Shown here piece after piece: positions 48,668-61,807 of a DNA stretch of 64,000 nt. Both the position numbers and the translations under genes were made by a program. The notes below the pieces were generated by a model. It saw nothing but the letters and a program-made list of their open reading frames with translations. It searched no databases and was not told the origin of the DNA. The stretch comes from Echinococcus granulosus (taxonomy: Eukaryota; Platyhelminthes; Cestoda; Cyclophyllidea; Taeniidae). The stretch spans positions 261,652-325,651 of the forward strand of contig NW_020170447.1 in assembly GCF_000524195.1 (NCBI RefSeq), in the 5' to 3' direction. Each line of letters begins with the position of its first letter. The stretch's first letter is position 1.

Positions 48668-50119
48668 TTATTTTACAACCAATTCACTGAGCGCCTTTCC
48701 CTGCAGAATCTCCTTACAGGAGTCAAACACTCGGATGACATTGCGTTTATCAATCGCTGTCGTGGGAAAAGGGTAAATCTTTCGCGTTTTTGTTTCCTCG
48801 CACTGGGCTAGAAAAAGAGTTTTGATAAAGTGGGTCACCGTGACGGTACGGTACAAGGCCACGCTCATTAGTTTCCGAAACAGTTGCATGAACTCAATGT
48901 CGTTCATTAGGGTGTCAATTGTGCTTTCCCTTACATCCCCTGTCAAAGGCCAGGTTGTTATAGCCTCTCCGTGGAGCGCCTTATTTAACGTAGTCTGCAC
49001 CTCATTATATTCCTCCATCGAAACCTCTTCCATACTCATAGCCCCCATCTCGTCCTGCCTCCCTAACACGGCATTAGAGGCAGCTGGAAGAAAGTAGGAA
49101 AAATGCTTCTTCCATACCTCCATTTCGCCTTTCTTTTTCTTTTTTTGCATTAGCAATTCACTTAGAAAAGTAATCGTAAACTTCACCTGTCCCTTTTTGT
49201 ACTCGGGAAAGAATTTTAGAATCGGATTTTTTCCTGATCTCACCTTGTCGGCCAACTTATCCTGCTTGTTGAGAAAGAGGATAAAGGATTTATCCCTCAA
49301 TAGACTTTTCGTCCAAACCTGACCCAGCAGCTGATAGGATTCTCGTAGACGATTCACACTGTGATCCTCCTCCAGCATCGTGTCATATGCCGAGGCGTCA
49401 GTCAGGAAGATCACCGCTGTCACTCCATCTGTCATCGCTTCAATCCACTTTGCTCGCTGTTCCCGTTGCCCACCGACATCCACCATCTCAAAAGGGATGC
49501 CATTGTAGACAAGTGACTCCGTGTGAATACCAAGAGTCCGCGTTCGACATTGGAGCACATCCTTATCACTAGGCAAGTAGTCTGGTTGTCGAAGGACATT
49601 CAGTTTTTCCAGAAAGTAACTTGCACTATCGATTTGTTGAAACTCGTTTCCACGTTCCTGAGTAGCCCGCACAGCACGATCAGACCAGAGGCTCGCGCAC
49701 ATGCCGAAGAATTTGTCCCGGGTCTCACTATCAGCGTCCACCGTGTACCGTGCAATTGCATCGGGATTAATCCTCACTTCCTCATAGATCTTAATGACTT
49801 TCCGTTGAAGGTCTACCATCTCTTCGGAGTGGCTATTCTCCAGTGGGATGTCCTCCGCGATCATAAACGTGCAGATGTTGGCCAGAGCCTGGATGATGTT
49901 CCGCTGAATCTCGGTTAGGAATTTAGATCGATAGGCCTCGGGAAATGTCCCGTGGGGAGAACTGAGCAGCTTAAGCTGCTTCACGAAGGTCGATTTGCCC
50001 GACTCACCAGTGCCAATGAGGAGGATGCGATGTACACTGCGGTTCTCAATGCCATGTTGTTGCATAATACGGAGGAAGTAGTCGTTGCGGCGTTTATCCT
50101 CACCAGAGAAACAGTCCAT
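48668..50119 (-). CDS. Divergent Galpha-s-like G-protein alpha subunit, intronless
   Basis: One uninterrupted exon of 483 residues. G-box motifs: P-loop GTGESGKST (36-44), switch I CRTRTLGI with the GTPase Arg192, switch II DVGGQRE (214-220) with Gln218, NKQD (284-287), and TTAID (453-457) in place of TCAT/TCAV. The NKQDKLADKVRSGK and FFPEY sequence and the VTHFIK-to-RVFDSCKEIL end align best with Galpha-s, which stimulates adenylyl cyclase. It is about 90 residues longer than a usual Galpha-s (about 394); the extra sits between residues 308 and 425 and carries a KKKKK run. It starts MDCF, so the N-myristoylation Gly2 is absent but Cys3 could be palmitoylated. It ends ELVVK rather than YELL, so receptor coupling may differ. 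Lack of introns suggests a retrocopy origin. Intact motifs imply it is functional. Confidence 0.9.
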   Translation of the reverse strand: MDCFSGEDKRRNDYFLRIMQQHGIENRSVHRILLIGTGESGKSTFVKQLKLLSSPHGTFPEAYRSKFLTEIQRNIIQALANICTFMIAEDIPLENSHSEEMVDLQRKVIKIYEEVRINPDAIARYTVDADSETRDKFFGMCASLWSDRAVRATQERGNEFQQIDSASYFLEKLNVLRQPDYLPSDKDVLQCRTRTLGIHTESLVYNGIPFEMVDVGGQREQRAKWIEAMTDGVTAVIFLTDASAYDTMLEEDHSVNRLRESYQLLGQVWTKSLLRDKSFILFLNKQDKLADKVRSGKNPILKFFPEYKKGQVKFTITFLSELLMQKKKKKGEMEVWKKHFSYFLPAASNAVLGRQDEMGAMSMEEVSMEEYNEVQTTLNKALHGEAITTWPLTGDVRESTIDTLMNDIEFMQLFRKLMSVALYRTVTVTHFIKTLFLAQCEETKTRKIYPFPTTAIDKRNVIRVFDSCKEILQGKALSELVVK

Positions 50120-50123
50120 GCTC

Positions 50124-50125
50124 CT
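50124..50125 (-). promoter_or_regulatory. Acceptor-like AG before the Galpha ATG
   Basis: The minus strand reads GGTCTAATTCACGCCTTAG, then GAGC and the ATG. TCTAAT could act as a branch site. This is compatible with an upstream 5' UTR exon or spliced-leader addition. Confidence 0.4.
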
Positions 50126-50969
50126 AAGGCGTGAATTAGACCCACCATTTCATGAATTGCGAGGAATGCAGGATTTCAAACTTCTTTATCGATCAACGGC
50201 AGAGCTTATTTTATTCTCCAGCTTTCCACTAAATTAATTGATATAGCACCATTTTTAGAAGGCCAATCAACATAGAAGAGGCATTCTTGTAGATCCCTGG
50301 GCTCCAAATGTATTTGTTTTTTCAAAAGTTCTTTTTCCACAAATTACTACAGTGAGGCGTTTTAATAATCACTTTGACATCTTAATTGCGCTATCTTTAA
50401 ACAGCTTTGTTTTGATGCGGCAAGCAGTGTTGACAAAGCGACACTCCTCTGGGCAGGAGGCTTTAAGGTGTTGTATTAATCGAGAATCCAGCTTATGGCA
50501 AATCTTTTGGGTAAAATCCGACACCTTTTTACATCTCATGTGAACTCATTAAGGAAGACAAACTTTCTAAGATTTGGATGATATTGTTCTACCGGGAAAA
50601 TAGGCAGGAAGTGAATAGACTACTAAGTACATTTACCCTTTTGTAAATTTCTGCTACAGTCGGGAGATGGCTGGTAATTTTGTTGCTGTGGCAGTGCCAA
50701 TTCTGAAGATGTAGGTAGGCACACCAGTAGGGAGAGACAGTTCGTTGTCAAAATACAGGAGGGCTAGAATGGTATAGACATGATCCCTCGGGCATGCTGA
50801 CACGGCGGAGGTAGGGGATGCCACAACTCAGGGGTCCGAGTGGTAGGATGTACGGTCCAAAAGTTGTCTCATTACGTATCCATCATCTCTCGTTGAGCAT
50901 CAGCGATCACAATGCAATCGGCGCTGTGAAAACTACCACGGTCCAGACGTAAAAATGATTCGTTGATTT

Positions 50970-51233
50970 TTAGTCTGGAGAACGAGTGATCCCGACGTCA
51001 TTAGTGTGGCTCGTCAACTTTGACGGATCCACATTTCCGGCATTCTTGTTAACCAAAACGTAAGAATTCCCTCGCCTTGTACCGCTCAAGGGTGAACGAT
51101 GCCTGGTGACGGGCGCATTCCACATGCCACTCATCATTAGAGGAGCATTGCCCTGAAAGTAGGAGAGGACAGTATTTAGCACCTTTTCCTCCTTGCTAGA
51201 TTGACCTCCTTTCACATCTGCTCCGCCATCGAC
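50970..51233 (-). CDS. Unrecognised coding-like ORF, possible terminal exon
   Basis: An 87-residue minus-strand frame (GGADVKGGQSSKEEKVLNTV onward, ending GITRSPD and TAA) has protein-like composition unlike the surrounding AT-rich DNA. It has no start Met at its beginning (the frame opens after TAA at about 51236). A second minus frame, overlapping its end, reads RLDRGSFHSADCIVIADAQR and then EMMDT before stops. I do not recognise the family. It could be the last exon of a gene lying further upstream, a decayed element, or chance. Confidence 0.2.
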   Translation of the reverse strand, partial: VDGGADVKGGQSSKEEKVLNTVLSYFQGNAPLMMSGMWNAPVTRHRSPLSGTRRGNSYVLVNKNAGNVDPSKLTSHTNDVGITRSPD

Positions 51234-54200
51234 TTAAGTTCAATTCAGTTAGTGGAGACGTAGAGGAATCATAATTTGTTTGCTTAATACTTGCATCGTT
51301 ACACAAGTATTATGATGGCTTCATGATAGGTATCTTTAGATCGTTCAAACCCGTTGGGACTTCATTTATTGATAGCCTTCTTGGAGAGCACAGGATTAGC
51401 ATAATTGTCAATGGTGGACGTAGCTTCAATAACCCTTCTGCTGTGAGTCTTCGCAAATGCAGCCTTCCACAGCACATACATCCTTATGCAACATTTATCC
51501 CGGGTTTCCGGTATTAAATTCGATATTTTTATTCGGTTAATAAAGCGCCAAGATCATTCTCTGTAGAGGAACAATTCGTCGTTGACAAGCCGAAGGCCTG
51601 AGACGCCATAGACGCCCTTATGGCAATGTGTTAAAGCTCAGGGGAGCTCAATAATCCGTGTAATTAAGGGTGCGGTCAAAACAACTACTCTGTTGTCACA
51701 AAATCATGACCTTTTTGTCGTTTTATGGTTGAGGTTAAGTAAGAGGATTATTAAAGGCCACCATTCTGGAATTTTGCAATTGTGCTCTCATCGTTGCTGC
51801 GAAAATAGTGGAATATTTAACTTCCCAAAGGACTAAGCTTGACGGGTAGGTTGCATGACTATTCTCATATCCACAATATAAGAGACTCAAAATGGCCAAG
51901 AAGGATCAATGTGAAAACTTGCTCCCATTTGGAGGTTCCCAACTATGTGGAGCTTTTCAGTCTCTAGCAGTTTGGTGACTTGGAGCCCTACGCACACACC
52001 AAGTAGATTGAAGCAACTCGTGTCTCAGTCCTTTCAGAGATGAATGGAGGTACTGGATGCCGCCATGACCTCCGACCATTGGGACGCTACTTGTTAACTA
52101 TAAAGTACTTGAAATCCATTGTAAAACCCTCTCCTACTGACTACAAGCACAAATGGGTAGTCGAAAATTTAGATGATTGAAAAACTGTTTTATCGCTGTA
52201 CTGATTCGCTCCTGGGCATAAATTGAGCAACTCAAAAGCGCATGAATCTACAGTTACCATATTCGTACGCTGTGGTGATCCTTCGGGTCTCTTCAGTGCT
52301 TACCTTTTAATTTCATCTACCATTTGTCCCTGCTTTTTGAATACCGACCGACTACAATTGTGTGAAAACTAATGCGACTTTTCGGGTCCATAAAACTACT
52401 ACAAAATGATTAATTCCATCGAAACTTGCCAGAGAGAATCTGCGATACTGAGAGGTGATAATCACACAAACAGCCAGGAAACCCTACAACCTAGGCAGAT
52501 CTTCCAGTGGATCTCGAACCCTTATCGATTTCCAACTTTTCCGCGACTAGCCCTCCAAATAACCGCTCTGCAAAGAAAACTAACTGGGAGGAATCGTCGA
52601 TAGATCACCGCGCCAACCACCCATTTTAATACTCCGAGAATCAAATCCTCATTAATTTAACCGAGGCACGTTTCCGAATGGCCACCGAAAATGGCCCCAA
52701 TACGCCGGAGTAGTGTGGCTCTACAAACGTGAACTAAACGCCCCTTTAAACAACTCATTCATTAGTCTGACGTCAATAGTTGCAAGAATACTTGCAGGTA
52801 GCAAATTACTTGATCAGTTATCTCTACCATGTCTGTAAGCTTCCGAAGCTGTTTGGGAAAAAAAACCCAATGTGAATCAAAAGTCCGAAACAGAATATTG
52901 GGTCAAGGAAATATATTTACATTACATGAAGGAAGAAGAATGCAAAACACCTCATTTTATATCACAGTCAAGACGTTTTTGAACGAGGTGACACTCGGAC
53001 AGTGAAATGACCTATTCAGGAAGCAGGATTAGTTAATAATACGCAGCAAATTACAAGTTGGAATCCTTGGTATTTCTGCATTCACTATGCAACTAACGCC
53101 AAGACTTGACAGACCACCCCTTAGAAGTCCACAAGCAAAAGCCAGAATCTAGAAAATTGGGGGAAAAACATTGAGATACCATCTCAACACTTGGGTTGTA
53201 TAACTGACTTGGCTCAATGCGAGTGAGATACGGAAAATCACTATCAATGAGCACATACACATCCTAGAAAATAAGTTAAACTTGATCATCTTACGGCATT
53301 ATTCGTTTTCAATGTACTAATATCCTTCTGGAAAAGGTGAGACCAGTATCCCCTGCAAATAAACTTGACGATTTCTATCTCTGATGTAAACCGAGGACTA
53401 TTCTTCGTTAATCTGATGACTTATTAATGTCACCACAAAATACCTTTCAATGGAACGTTGGCCAATACGATAACCCATGTTCTCGATTAGATGTATAGCT
53501 GTTGTATGTCCATCAGAAAGCTATTGACATAAGGCTAGAGTAGACGTCATACATGCTTGGTCTGATTTGTAAAATATTTAATAATTTCATAAAATAGAAA
53601 CTCGAATGACTGCCTCACGCCGTCACAATGCTCTTCCATCACTCACGCCCTCACACTACCTTCCCAAAAAAGTGCACACGAAAACAATTCCGCGATAACC
53701 TTTGGACCTATTCAAAGTTTTATAAAATTTCTGCGAAAACTATAATCTTAAGAACTCAAGGCATTTTGACCGATTTTAGTCACAGTTAAACAAAATTTTT
53801 GAAACTGTGGCGAGTTTATTACAGGTTGCGTTAGTGTACTTGGCCAAGCTCAGTATTTATAGTTGTCTATCCACTTGATATTTGAAGGGCAAGAGAAAAC
53901 ATCATATTTAATCTGAAGGTCACAGTCTCATCAATGCACATAAACAGGTTAGGAAAAGACCTTAGCAAGGGGTTTTCCTTGCTCAAACCGAAGCCTTAGG
54001 GGTTTTTAACTAGCGGATTCCTGCTCTTAATGTAGATTAAGCTAATAAGGACTGAGACCAATCTTCCTACCCATGATCACACATAATACAATCTCTTTTA
54101 GTTGAAATGATGAAAATTTATCGCCCCGACCCTTTCATGAGGTGGTACCAGTTCACAGTAAAGTGGGAGAAGACATATGATTAATATAGCGTTCCGAGAC

Positions 54201-57200
54201 TCCCTGAAGACGAAAGAAGACACAACACTCGGGCAGAATATATATTCAGCGCAGAGAAGGTGTCTGGGCTATTGGCATGGCCCGAAAGGCCAGCCCACCC
54301 AGCGAGATACAAGAGGGCTAAATCAAAGTACAAAAGTGGCGCCTCACCAATACCGAGGGATAAACCACTATCTTATTACTCTAACGTATTTAAGAACCGG
54401 GTCTATTGGTATGTTCCTGAGGGCATGTCGCCAAGCAGAAGTATTACGTATGGAGTCTTAAGTACCTGCGCAATTAAACGCAGAGTTAAACAATGTACCA
54501 GGGAATTACAAAAACCGTGTTTCATCGACAATAATTCTGCATGTTTTTAACTTTTATTTTTGGCATATCTGTTGTCCATTAAAAGCTTAAAAACACGCAG
54601 TACCATGACTTCTGTTATTCGGAGGGAGTAACTTCTACTTGGTATTCTGCCCTCCAATATGAAAACATTAATCACAATTACCATCCGTCTTGGTATCTGC
54701 TTAATGAGCCTTTGTGAGCAGAATCTCGTTCGCCGATCAGGTAGACATCTTAGTACAATTGGATTCGAGCCTTAGCCGCAGCCACTCACACCCTCTGTAC
54801 TCTAGTGATGAGACTCTTCAAGCTGGTGTACCTTGTTACGTTCTCAGCGGTGAATCGAAGGCTGCTTAGTGGAAAGGCAAACAAAAAGGCAATATAGTGA
54901 CACACCTTTGATGGCCTTTTGAGGTCGATGCGCCATCGCTTGGTAATTTTTGTGAGGGCAGCATCATCGTTAGCATCCTTATTCATTCAATAAAACCGCC
55001 AATTAGGCAATGAATCTGGACACGTAGATAAGCTACATTATATGCGGACTAGTGGTGTAACGCTCAATGGGTACGAGAAATTATAAACCTAATGGCCAGG
55101 ACCACCACTTGCTTGGCTAATATCAAAGAGCAGATGTTGAAATATCAGGAGCAATAAGCATCCGTAATTTGTCCTGAATACTAATTAATTCATGGCTCAA
55201 CCTTATTTAATCAAGCTGCACTTTTGAAGAACCTCAAAAATATTCTCACTTTCCATCTGATTTTCCAATTCTGGATGATCACGATTATGTGACTGTGTGA
55301 CTACGAACAATCGCAACACCTGTTTTACTGTCATTTGACGAGGTGCGGTTCAAAGACTTTCTACGTTTGGTTCATTCCTGGTTGGATATTCCAGGATAAT
55401 AATGCAAAATGAGTTTATGCGATGCACTAGTCAGCTTATCTAAGTCTGATGTTCTCAGCGAGGCAAACATTCATTGTAGGGCAGAGCCTGTATTGCCAAT
55501 ATGAGCAGCCCCTCTTCTCCTTTGAGCATCGTCCCGACACTCCCCTTGGTCAACCTCCCCCGTCGGCCACCACAACGTAGTCGGTGCTGAAGGAAAAAAC
55601 ACCTACGAACCAACCGCTCCGGTCATCGAATTAGCGTGCAATTGAGAAGGTATTTGATCGCGCCGTCACTGATTTCAGCAATTCCACATGGATCTGGAGT
55701 TTTGTCCTGTTTGGAAATCGTATTACGGGAAAGGGGAATGTGCTGGCCACCCCAAATTTACATTACCAGTCGTAATAACGCTCGTCTAAAAGCAGGGTCA
55801 TTTAGTAATGGACGATGTTTTGAATAGTTTCGTGGCGATAATTTATGGCAAGTTCCCTCGGCAGAACAATTAACGCGCGTAAAACACCGAAGACCCATTT
55901 TTATGTAAATATCCGGCTGAAGTAACAGAGCGACAGCAGACCCTCACTAAGCCCATGGGATATGCATGTATTAGGACGCTCATGCGGGGATGCCTTGATT
56001 GTTGGAGGCCATTGGTTTGCCTTGCATTAGCACCAACTTTTGGGATTTATATTCATTAAAAAGGGAAAATTGGGGAGAGGTCGACTTGAAATCACCCATC
56101 GGCACCTCGCCCTCATTGAAGTGGGAGTCTAACGTAGATATTGCAACTTCCGCCAGTGTAAACAATCACCCCAATGGTGGAAGTATGACACCTTAATGAG
56201 GCAATTGTGGCAGTCCATTTAGTTCACCTGCTTCTTTACTGATGCGTTGTTAAATGGACCACCAAGACAAGCAAAATTAAACAGGCCCCTCCTGCAAAGA
56301 TATGTATTCCTCTTTGGCCTTTTACCTCGTACTTAGCAAAAAATTTGTTCCCTTTTCAATGAAGACGTTCACTTAATGTCACCACGGAAAGGAGGGAGGT
56401 GTTAGGGCTAGAGTGCCTTGTAGCATGGTTTCCCTATACCAGTATGTAAGCAGATGGATTGGAAAGGTATCCAGTGCGTTGTTCTAGCGGGCATCGGACA
56501 TTTCAAGTCCGACTTTTGTTTATGAAAGGCTCTCCTTCATTGTGTTTAAACCGGTGAAATGCTGAATACTAAGGGCGAGAAATGAAGGTGGCACCAACGG
56601 AAAGCCATCTTAAACCATTCAAGTTTTCCTTAAACGCTGCAGTAGGTATATTTTTTTGAAAGATGCTCCTATCTTTCACCTCAACATTCGTTCCGGGTTG
56701 CCGTATTCTTCTAAGCACAAATATTTTGGTTATATTGTAGTGTCTCGTGGCTTTCAGGAGAGCTGGGGGGCTACAGGCATGGCTTGGGTACTGTGCCACG
56801 CGATGGAAGTACAGCCTTTGAAGACGCGTAGTTGGACTAGTAGCCACTCTCCTCTTTTGAGCTTTGCCCCCTAGTCCCCATGGCCATTCTTCCGTATCCG
56901 GGGCACACAACATAGTTAGTAGTTTAAAAGCCATCTACGAACCAGAAACGGCAGTCATTGAAGTTTCCAGCATTCGATTATAACGTCCATGTCGCGATTC
57001 GACAATTCCACTGTGTCCAGTGCTTCGCCATATCCTTGGACTCTATGGGGGCGGGAGAATGCACCAGATATATACATCTCAATGCCAAACAATGCCCATT
57101 GAATAAATAATTTCTTATATCAGCAGCTAGTTATGGGGTGAAGGCATCGCTTGTTAAATTTAATCACCATCGCCATGTGGATGTCGTCGACACCCTTATA

Positions 57201-60200
57201 ATGAACTGTTCAGGTCTGGTGTCGCTTCAGTTATCAATACCCCTCTTGTAGAAAACAAGATTGGGGTAAGTACCAACAATAGACGTCATTTTTAGCTCTT
57301 CTATTGAAGTCCTCACGAATTCGGTCATTCGCGGCGGGTGCTCCTCTTCCGTGGGGTTAAAGTTGGGTAATCAGCCATAGAAATTGGGACATAATCAAGC
57401 TTAGATGATGTGGAGACTGTTAGCATGACCGAATTTCATGTCACAAAGTGAATATGCAGTCAGCGGAAACTAAGGTGCCCTCGTAGTTAAATTGGTCATC
57501 AGATCACCTCAGGACAAACGTCCAATTTACTTTGTATCAATGCTCATCTTTTATCCCCGATTGACGTTGTTGTAGGAAGTGATAAAATCAAGTATATACC
57601 CGACATTTAAAAGAGTTCAGGGTTCGTCTTCTCACGTTTCTTTGTCCTTTTGAGGAGTTCCAATTTGACATTAGATGAGAAATTAAATATATCTCACCAC
57701 TTACGCCTAACCGTAGACTTGGAGGTTGAACCCAGACGGTGGAGGCAAGCGGTCTGGTAATGGCTAAAGACGAGAAATTGTTCAAGTTTCCGTCATTTTC
57801 TGTCCTACCACAGGAGTAATCGTGAGAAATGGAACAGTACGCTTTTTTTTTCAAATCTGAATTTTATGCGTGCATGTTAGGGCAGCCAGGCGGAAGAAGG
57901 AACTGGTGCTCGTTCGCTGATGGCTGAATACAATCCCTTCTCCCACAAGTTCGAAGGTCTTTTAATCTAAAAGTTACAATCTCTCACCTTCCCCATGTGT
58001 TGGCGGATGGGTCATTTGGCCATTTGTTCCTCGGCGCACTTAGGACTCATTTGCAGGGCGGCTTTTAAAAAGGCCAATGTTCAGATTATCTACAATTCCA
58101 GGACAAAACCGCCATTTTAGCATTCTAGAAGCTTCCGCTCGGGAGTTGAATTCCCGGACGTTTTGGAACAATTCCAGATTTGTTCCCTTGTTATGTTCGC
58201 CTCATTGACCACCATGATGTGAAGATAAATTGAGCAAGTAATAATAGCTTCACTAAGGTCAAGGGCATTCAAAATGATGGGATGGCAACCAGTCTGGAAT
58301 TCCAGACAGCAGACACTCTCTTACACTCCATACAACTTGGATTTTCACATTATCAAGACTAAAAACCTCGTTTTTTTGGGCCATGTCTACCGGTTGCTCC
58401 AGCTGGGATCGTAGTAGTGTCCCTGTCATAACAGTCAAGCGGTCCAGTTAAGTGCCAAATGCTAAGGTTACCTTCGAATCCCAGACATTTCGTACCTGTT
58501 AAAGACCAATTTTGAATGACCAGGACACCCCAGTTACACCAAATGTGAGGATGAAGAGAAAATGTTCTATTGCGCAAAGTGAAGCTCTCTAGCACGCCGT
58601 GGTATGGGAAGATTACGGTGGATATTTTGTACTTGATTAGATGAGCAATTTCCAAATATTCTTGGAGTTGTCTGTTAGCGAGAAGGAGGAGCTTATCGAA
58701 GTGTGACGCCTTGAAGGCTTAATTGGCATAGCCCTCCTGACGAAGCCAAGCCTAGTTGAGAGATGAGTCAATGATCGCTTTTGATGTTTTGTGACAATTT
58801 CTGACACATGAGGCCTTAGAAGATGTCAAGTGGACAGGAGAATTGTAATAAGGTGAGATCAGAAACAGACGTTTGCGATTTCCTCGCTGTCTTTTCGGTC
58901 ACCCAAATCGCCTTCATGGGATGGGCAAATAAGTTTGGGGGGGGAATAGCCCTCCAGTACGTTATACTTTGAAATAGTCAGCAAAACAATCAAGATACCT
59001 TTCCCGACTGAGCGTTGGTTGGCTCCAAACCAACCGAATAATCTCTTTCACCCTTGATCACGTGATTTTTTTATGATAAGGTGCGTAATGCCACGTACAG
59101 AAGCATTATCAAAAGGATGCGGAAGAGGTAAATGGCTTGGACTAGTGTCTCCTGCCCTTCTCACCGCCTCACCCGCCGGAGTGAGGTATCAGGCCCTCTT
59201 TTGAGTAGGCTTTGAAGATGTGTGTCTAAGGTTATGCCGTGCATGCAGGAATGCGACTAGACCTTCCTTCCGACTGTATCAGTAGTCCACATGTTTTTTT
59301 GGACGGGTGGATCTCGTTTGCAATTGTTTGGCCTCCTGAGAATGATCATTTCTTAAAAAATAATTGCATCTGCACTGAACCGCACACCAAGCAAGTGGAG
59401 TCTCTTGGGATGAAGTGCTGCTTGCCTCAAGAGTGTTGGGTGGGTGGTGAGCAAATGGATTGGGGACAATCAACTCTAAGTTTGGTCAGTTAGTAACCTT
59501 TTTCGCTACGTAAGTACAAAGAGTCAGTCAATCAAAAGTCAATATGCTAACAAGCTAAAATGCACGACAGCTGACCTTTCTCACACGTTCCGAGTACTGT
59601 AAGGCTCCTTTTTAGTCGTTGGGGGAGCACTCACTCTTGCCTCGTAGTTTCCACCATGACTTCTTTTAGTTGATGTAGTGGCGAAGAGACCACTCAGGTT
59701 GAACGGATCAGATCATGACTCACGGGACATGCTTCAACGGCGATATGTTATTCGTTAGTATGGGAAAGAGAAGAACTTTTTCAACGTAAAGCAACCCCTA
59801 CGTTTGAGATTTGATTCACCACTAGAACCAACCTCTTTCTTCAAGTCACTAATGGGCCGTACCTTCCCTTACCACACCTTCTCCAAGTGCTACATTGCGA
59901 ATTTGACGACTCGTCTCATCACTACAAGTTCCATTCACATCCTTTAGCTTAGTCTACATGACTCTTTATGATAAAGGCTTAGAAAAGAAAAGTGGTGGCG
60001 TTCAGTAAGGTGTACCGTGCAGAGACCAACACAACCCCTTCGCTTCAGGAATGGCAGCATATTAAACAGCCATATGGACCTCGCATCTCCCATCGAGTTA
60101 CGAGTGAGTTTCTTTGGTCCTTTGACAATTCTCGTACACACCAAATTTTCTTCAAAGAAGTCCTCAGTCACTGTTAATTCACCAAGATGCTGCCTTTACA

Positions 60201-61768
60201 GATAACTTCCTTTGGGAAGACGAAATAGTCAAGTTGCTGCACTTAACTTTTATCGAGATAAGTAAATTATCTAAAGGGTTTTTGTGTTTTTACTAAAGGC
60301 ATTCAACAATATCAGGATCACATTGTTTCAAGAATTGTCAAATGTGAGTCTGCGACCTTGAGCATGTGTTTTGTCCCTCATTACCTTCATGTCTCACTAT
60401 CACACATCTCTCCTATCGCTTTCGCTATTCCATCATTGCCTTTGCATCCACCAGTTGCTATAGCAGCAACAGTGGTGGTAAATCATACCCGAATACGTGT
60501 ATTGGTGTTAGGCCATCCGCACCGAGTCATCGCTGTCAGTGTTATGATTTATTTTTGTCATTAACCCCAGAAAACCCTTCTGCTTCGTTTCTAGAGGAGT
60601 CGCTTTTGTGGTTAATCTCCAGACATTCTAGAAAATAGAATGCCGCGGGCTCGTTCACTCTCTCTTGGCTGGTCGTTCTTGCGTGCAGATGGGCTTGACG
60701 TGTGCTGGCACACACTAAAAGTTCACGGTGAATTAAAAGCCATAATAAAGCGAGACTGCAACCACTCCGTCCTCATTAGCCGGTCATTCGACACACACGT
60801 AGAGATCTCGATTCCAGCTTACCCATACTCGTCGCCAAATGAAGAAGTCCGCATTGAAGTCTTCGCGCTTTGGTTACTGGGGTTAGGAAACCCAAAAGGA
60901 CTCGGAAAGTACAATACCGTAGTGATCTTATACTTTCCTTCGATTCACCGTCCTTGCGATCCACCTTTACGTCAATGGTAAATTCACTAACTGCCCCACC
61001 TTATCAGGACATCAGAGAACACTTGAAGTAAACATGATCAGAGAGGCTGACCGTCAGGCCTTAAATTTCCAGAAGAGGATGTCTGTCGTGGATGGGTAAA
61101 TCGGTACAGATTCACAAGAAGGGGATTGAAAAACCAACGTTCAACAATGCGGTGAATCGCAAGGTGACATCAGACATGGAGCTACTCTGCTCACTTTGCT
61201 TGTTTGTCACTGCCCTAATGACTAAGCAGAAAGCGGCCAGAATGGAAAACGGCACTGGAATGAGAATTCAATAGGGAGGAGAAGCCGATGTAGAGTTTCG
61301 GCTCCGAAGATCACTTTTAAACCTGTTTTTGGTAATTATTCCTTCAGGTGAGAATCGGTTCATAAAGTCCACTTTTTGTAGATGATAATTCAGCCTTCAC
61401 TCCAGCAACAAGAGGTCATTGAATCCCCCTCTACGTACTTTGGGGACCAAATTTTCTCCCCACATGAAGCTTTACTGACTGCATGTTTTTAAGACACCGA
61501 CCATGTTCAGACTATTGAAGGAGAAGAGTAGTACCATGGGAAGCGCCAAGCGAGAAAAATGCGCTTGATAATGTTATCTTCTGACCATGTGTGTAGTAGT
61601 ATTAGTCCTTCTGTTTAGCAATAGTAAGTCTTCCAACCTACAATGGTTTGGTACAATGGAAGGTTAATGTGAGAAGCCAAGATGACGGGGATGGTAGACA
61701 GCGCAGAGAAGAGGTGACAGGCTGTGAGCAGGAATGAAGGACCATCCCGTAAGACGGACATAACTCAC

Positions 61769-61807
61769 CGCGATCAAGGAGGCCGCACAATCAAGCATGC
61801 ATTAAAT
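61769..61807. repeat. Short dispersed repeat, copy 1
   Basis: CGATCAAGGAGGCCGCACAA then TCAAGCATGCATTAAA. A diverged copy lies at 63875-63910 in the same orientation, sharing CGATCAA, CCGC and TCAAGCATGCATTAAA. Confidence 0.5.

Noticed and set aside
49084..49117. A 34-nt intron-like sequence (GTATGG ... TTTCTTCCAG) inside the Galpha insert
   Set aside because: It looks like the mini-introns of the neighbouring gene, but removing it shifts the frame and meets a stop within six codons, losing the C-terminal G-boxes. The unspliced frame is open to the end.
49139..49186. A 48-nt in-frame GTGAAG ... AAAAAAAG segment in the same insert
   Set aside because: Splicing would keep the frame, but the 3' end is purine-only before AG with no pyrimidine tract, so it is a poor acceptor.
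56480..56512. Stem-loop resembling a tRNA T-arm (CGGAC/GTCCG)
   Set aside because: The loop does not fit TTCRANY and no D-arm, anticodon arm or acceptor stem can be folded around it.
60640..60981. 113-codon plus-strand ORF
   Set aside because: No motif and no supporting signals; codons look random compared with the three real genes.
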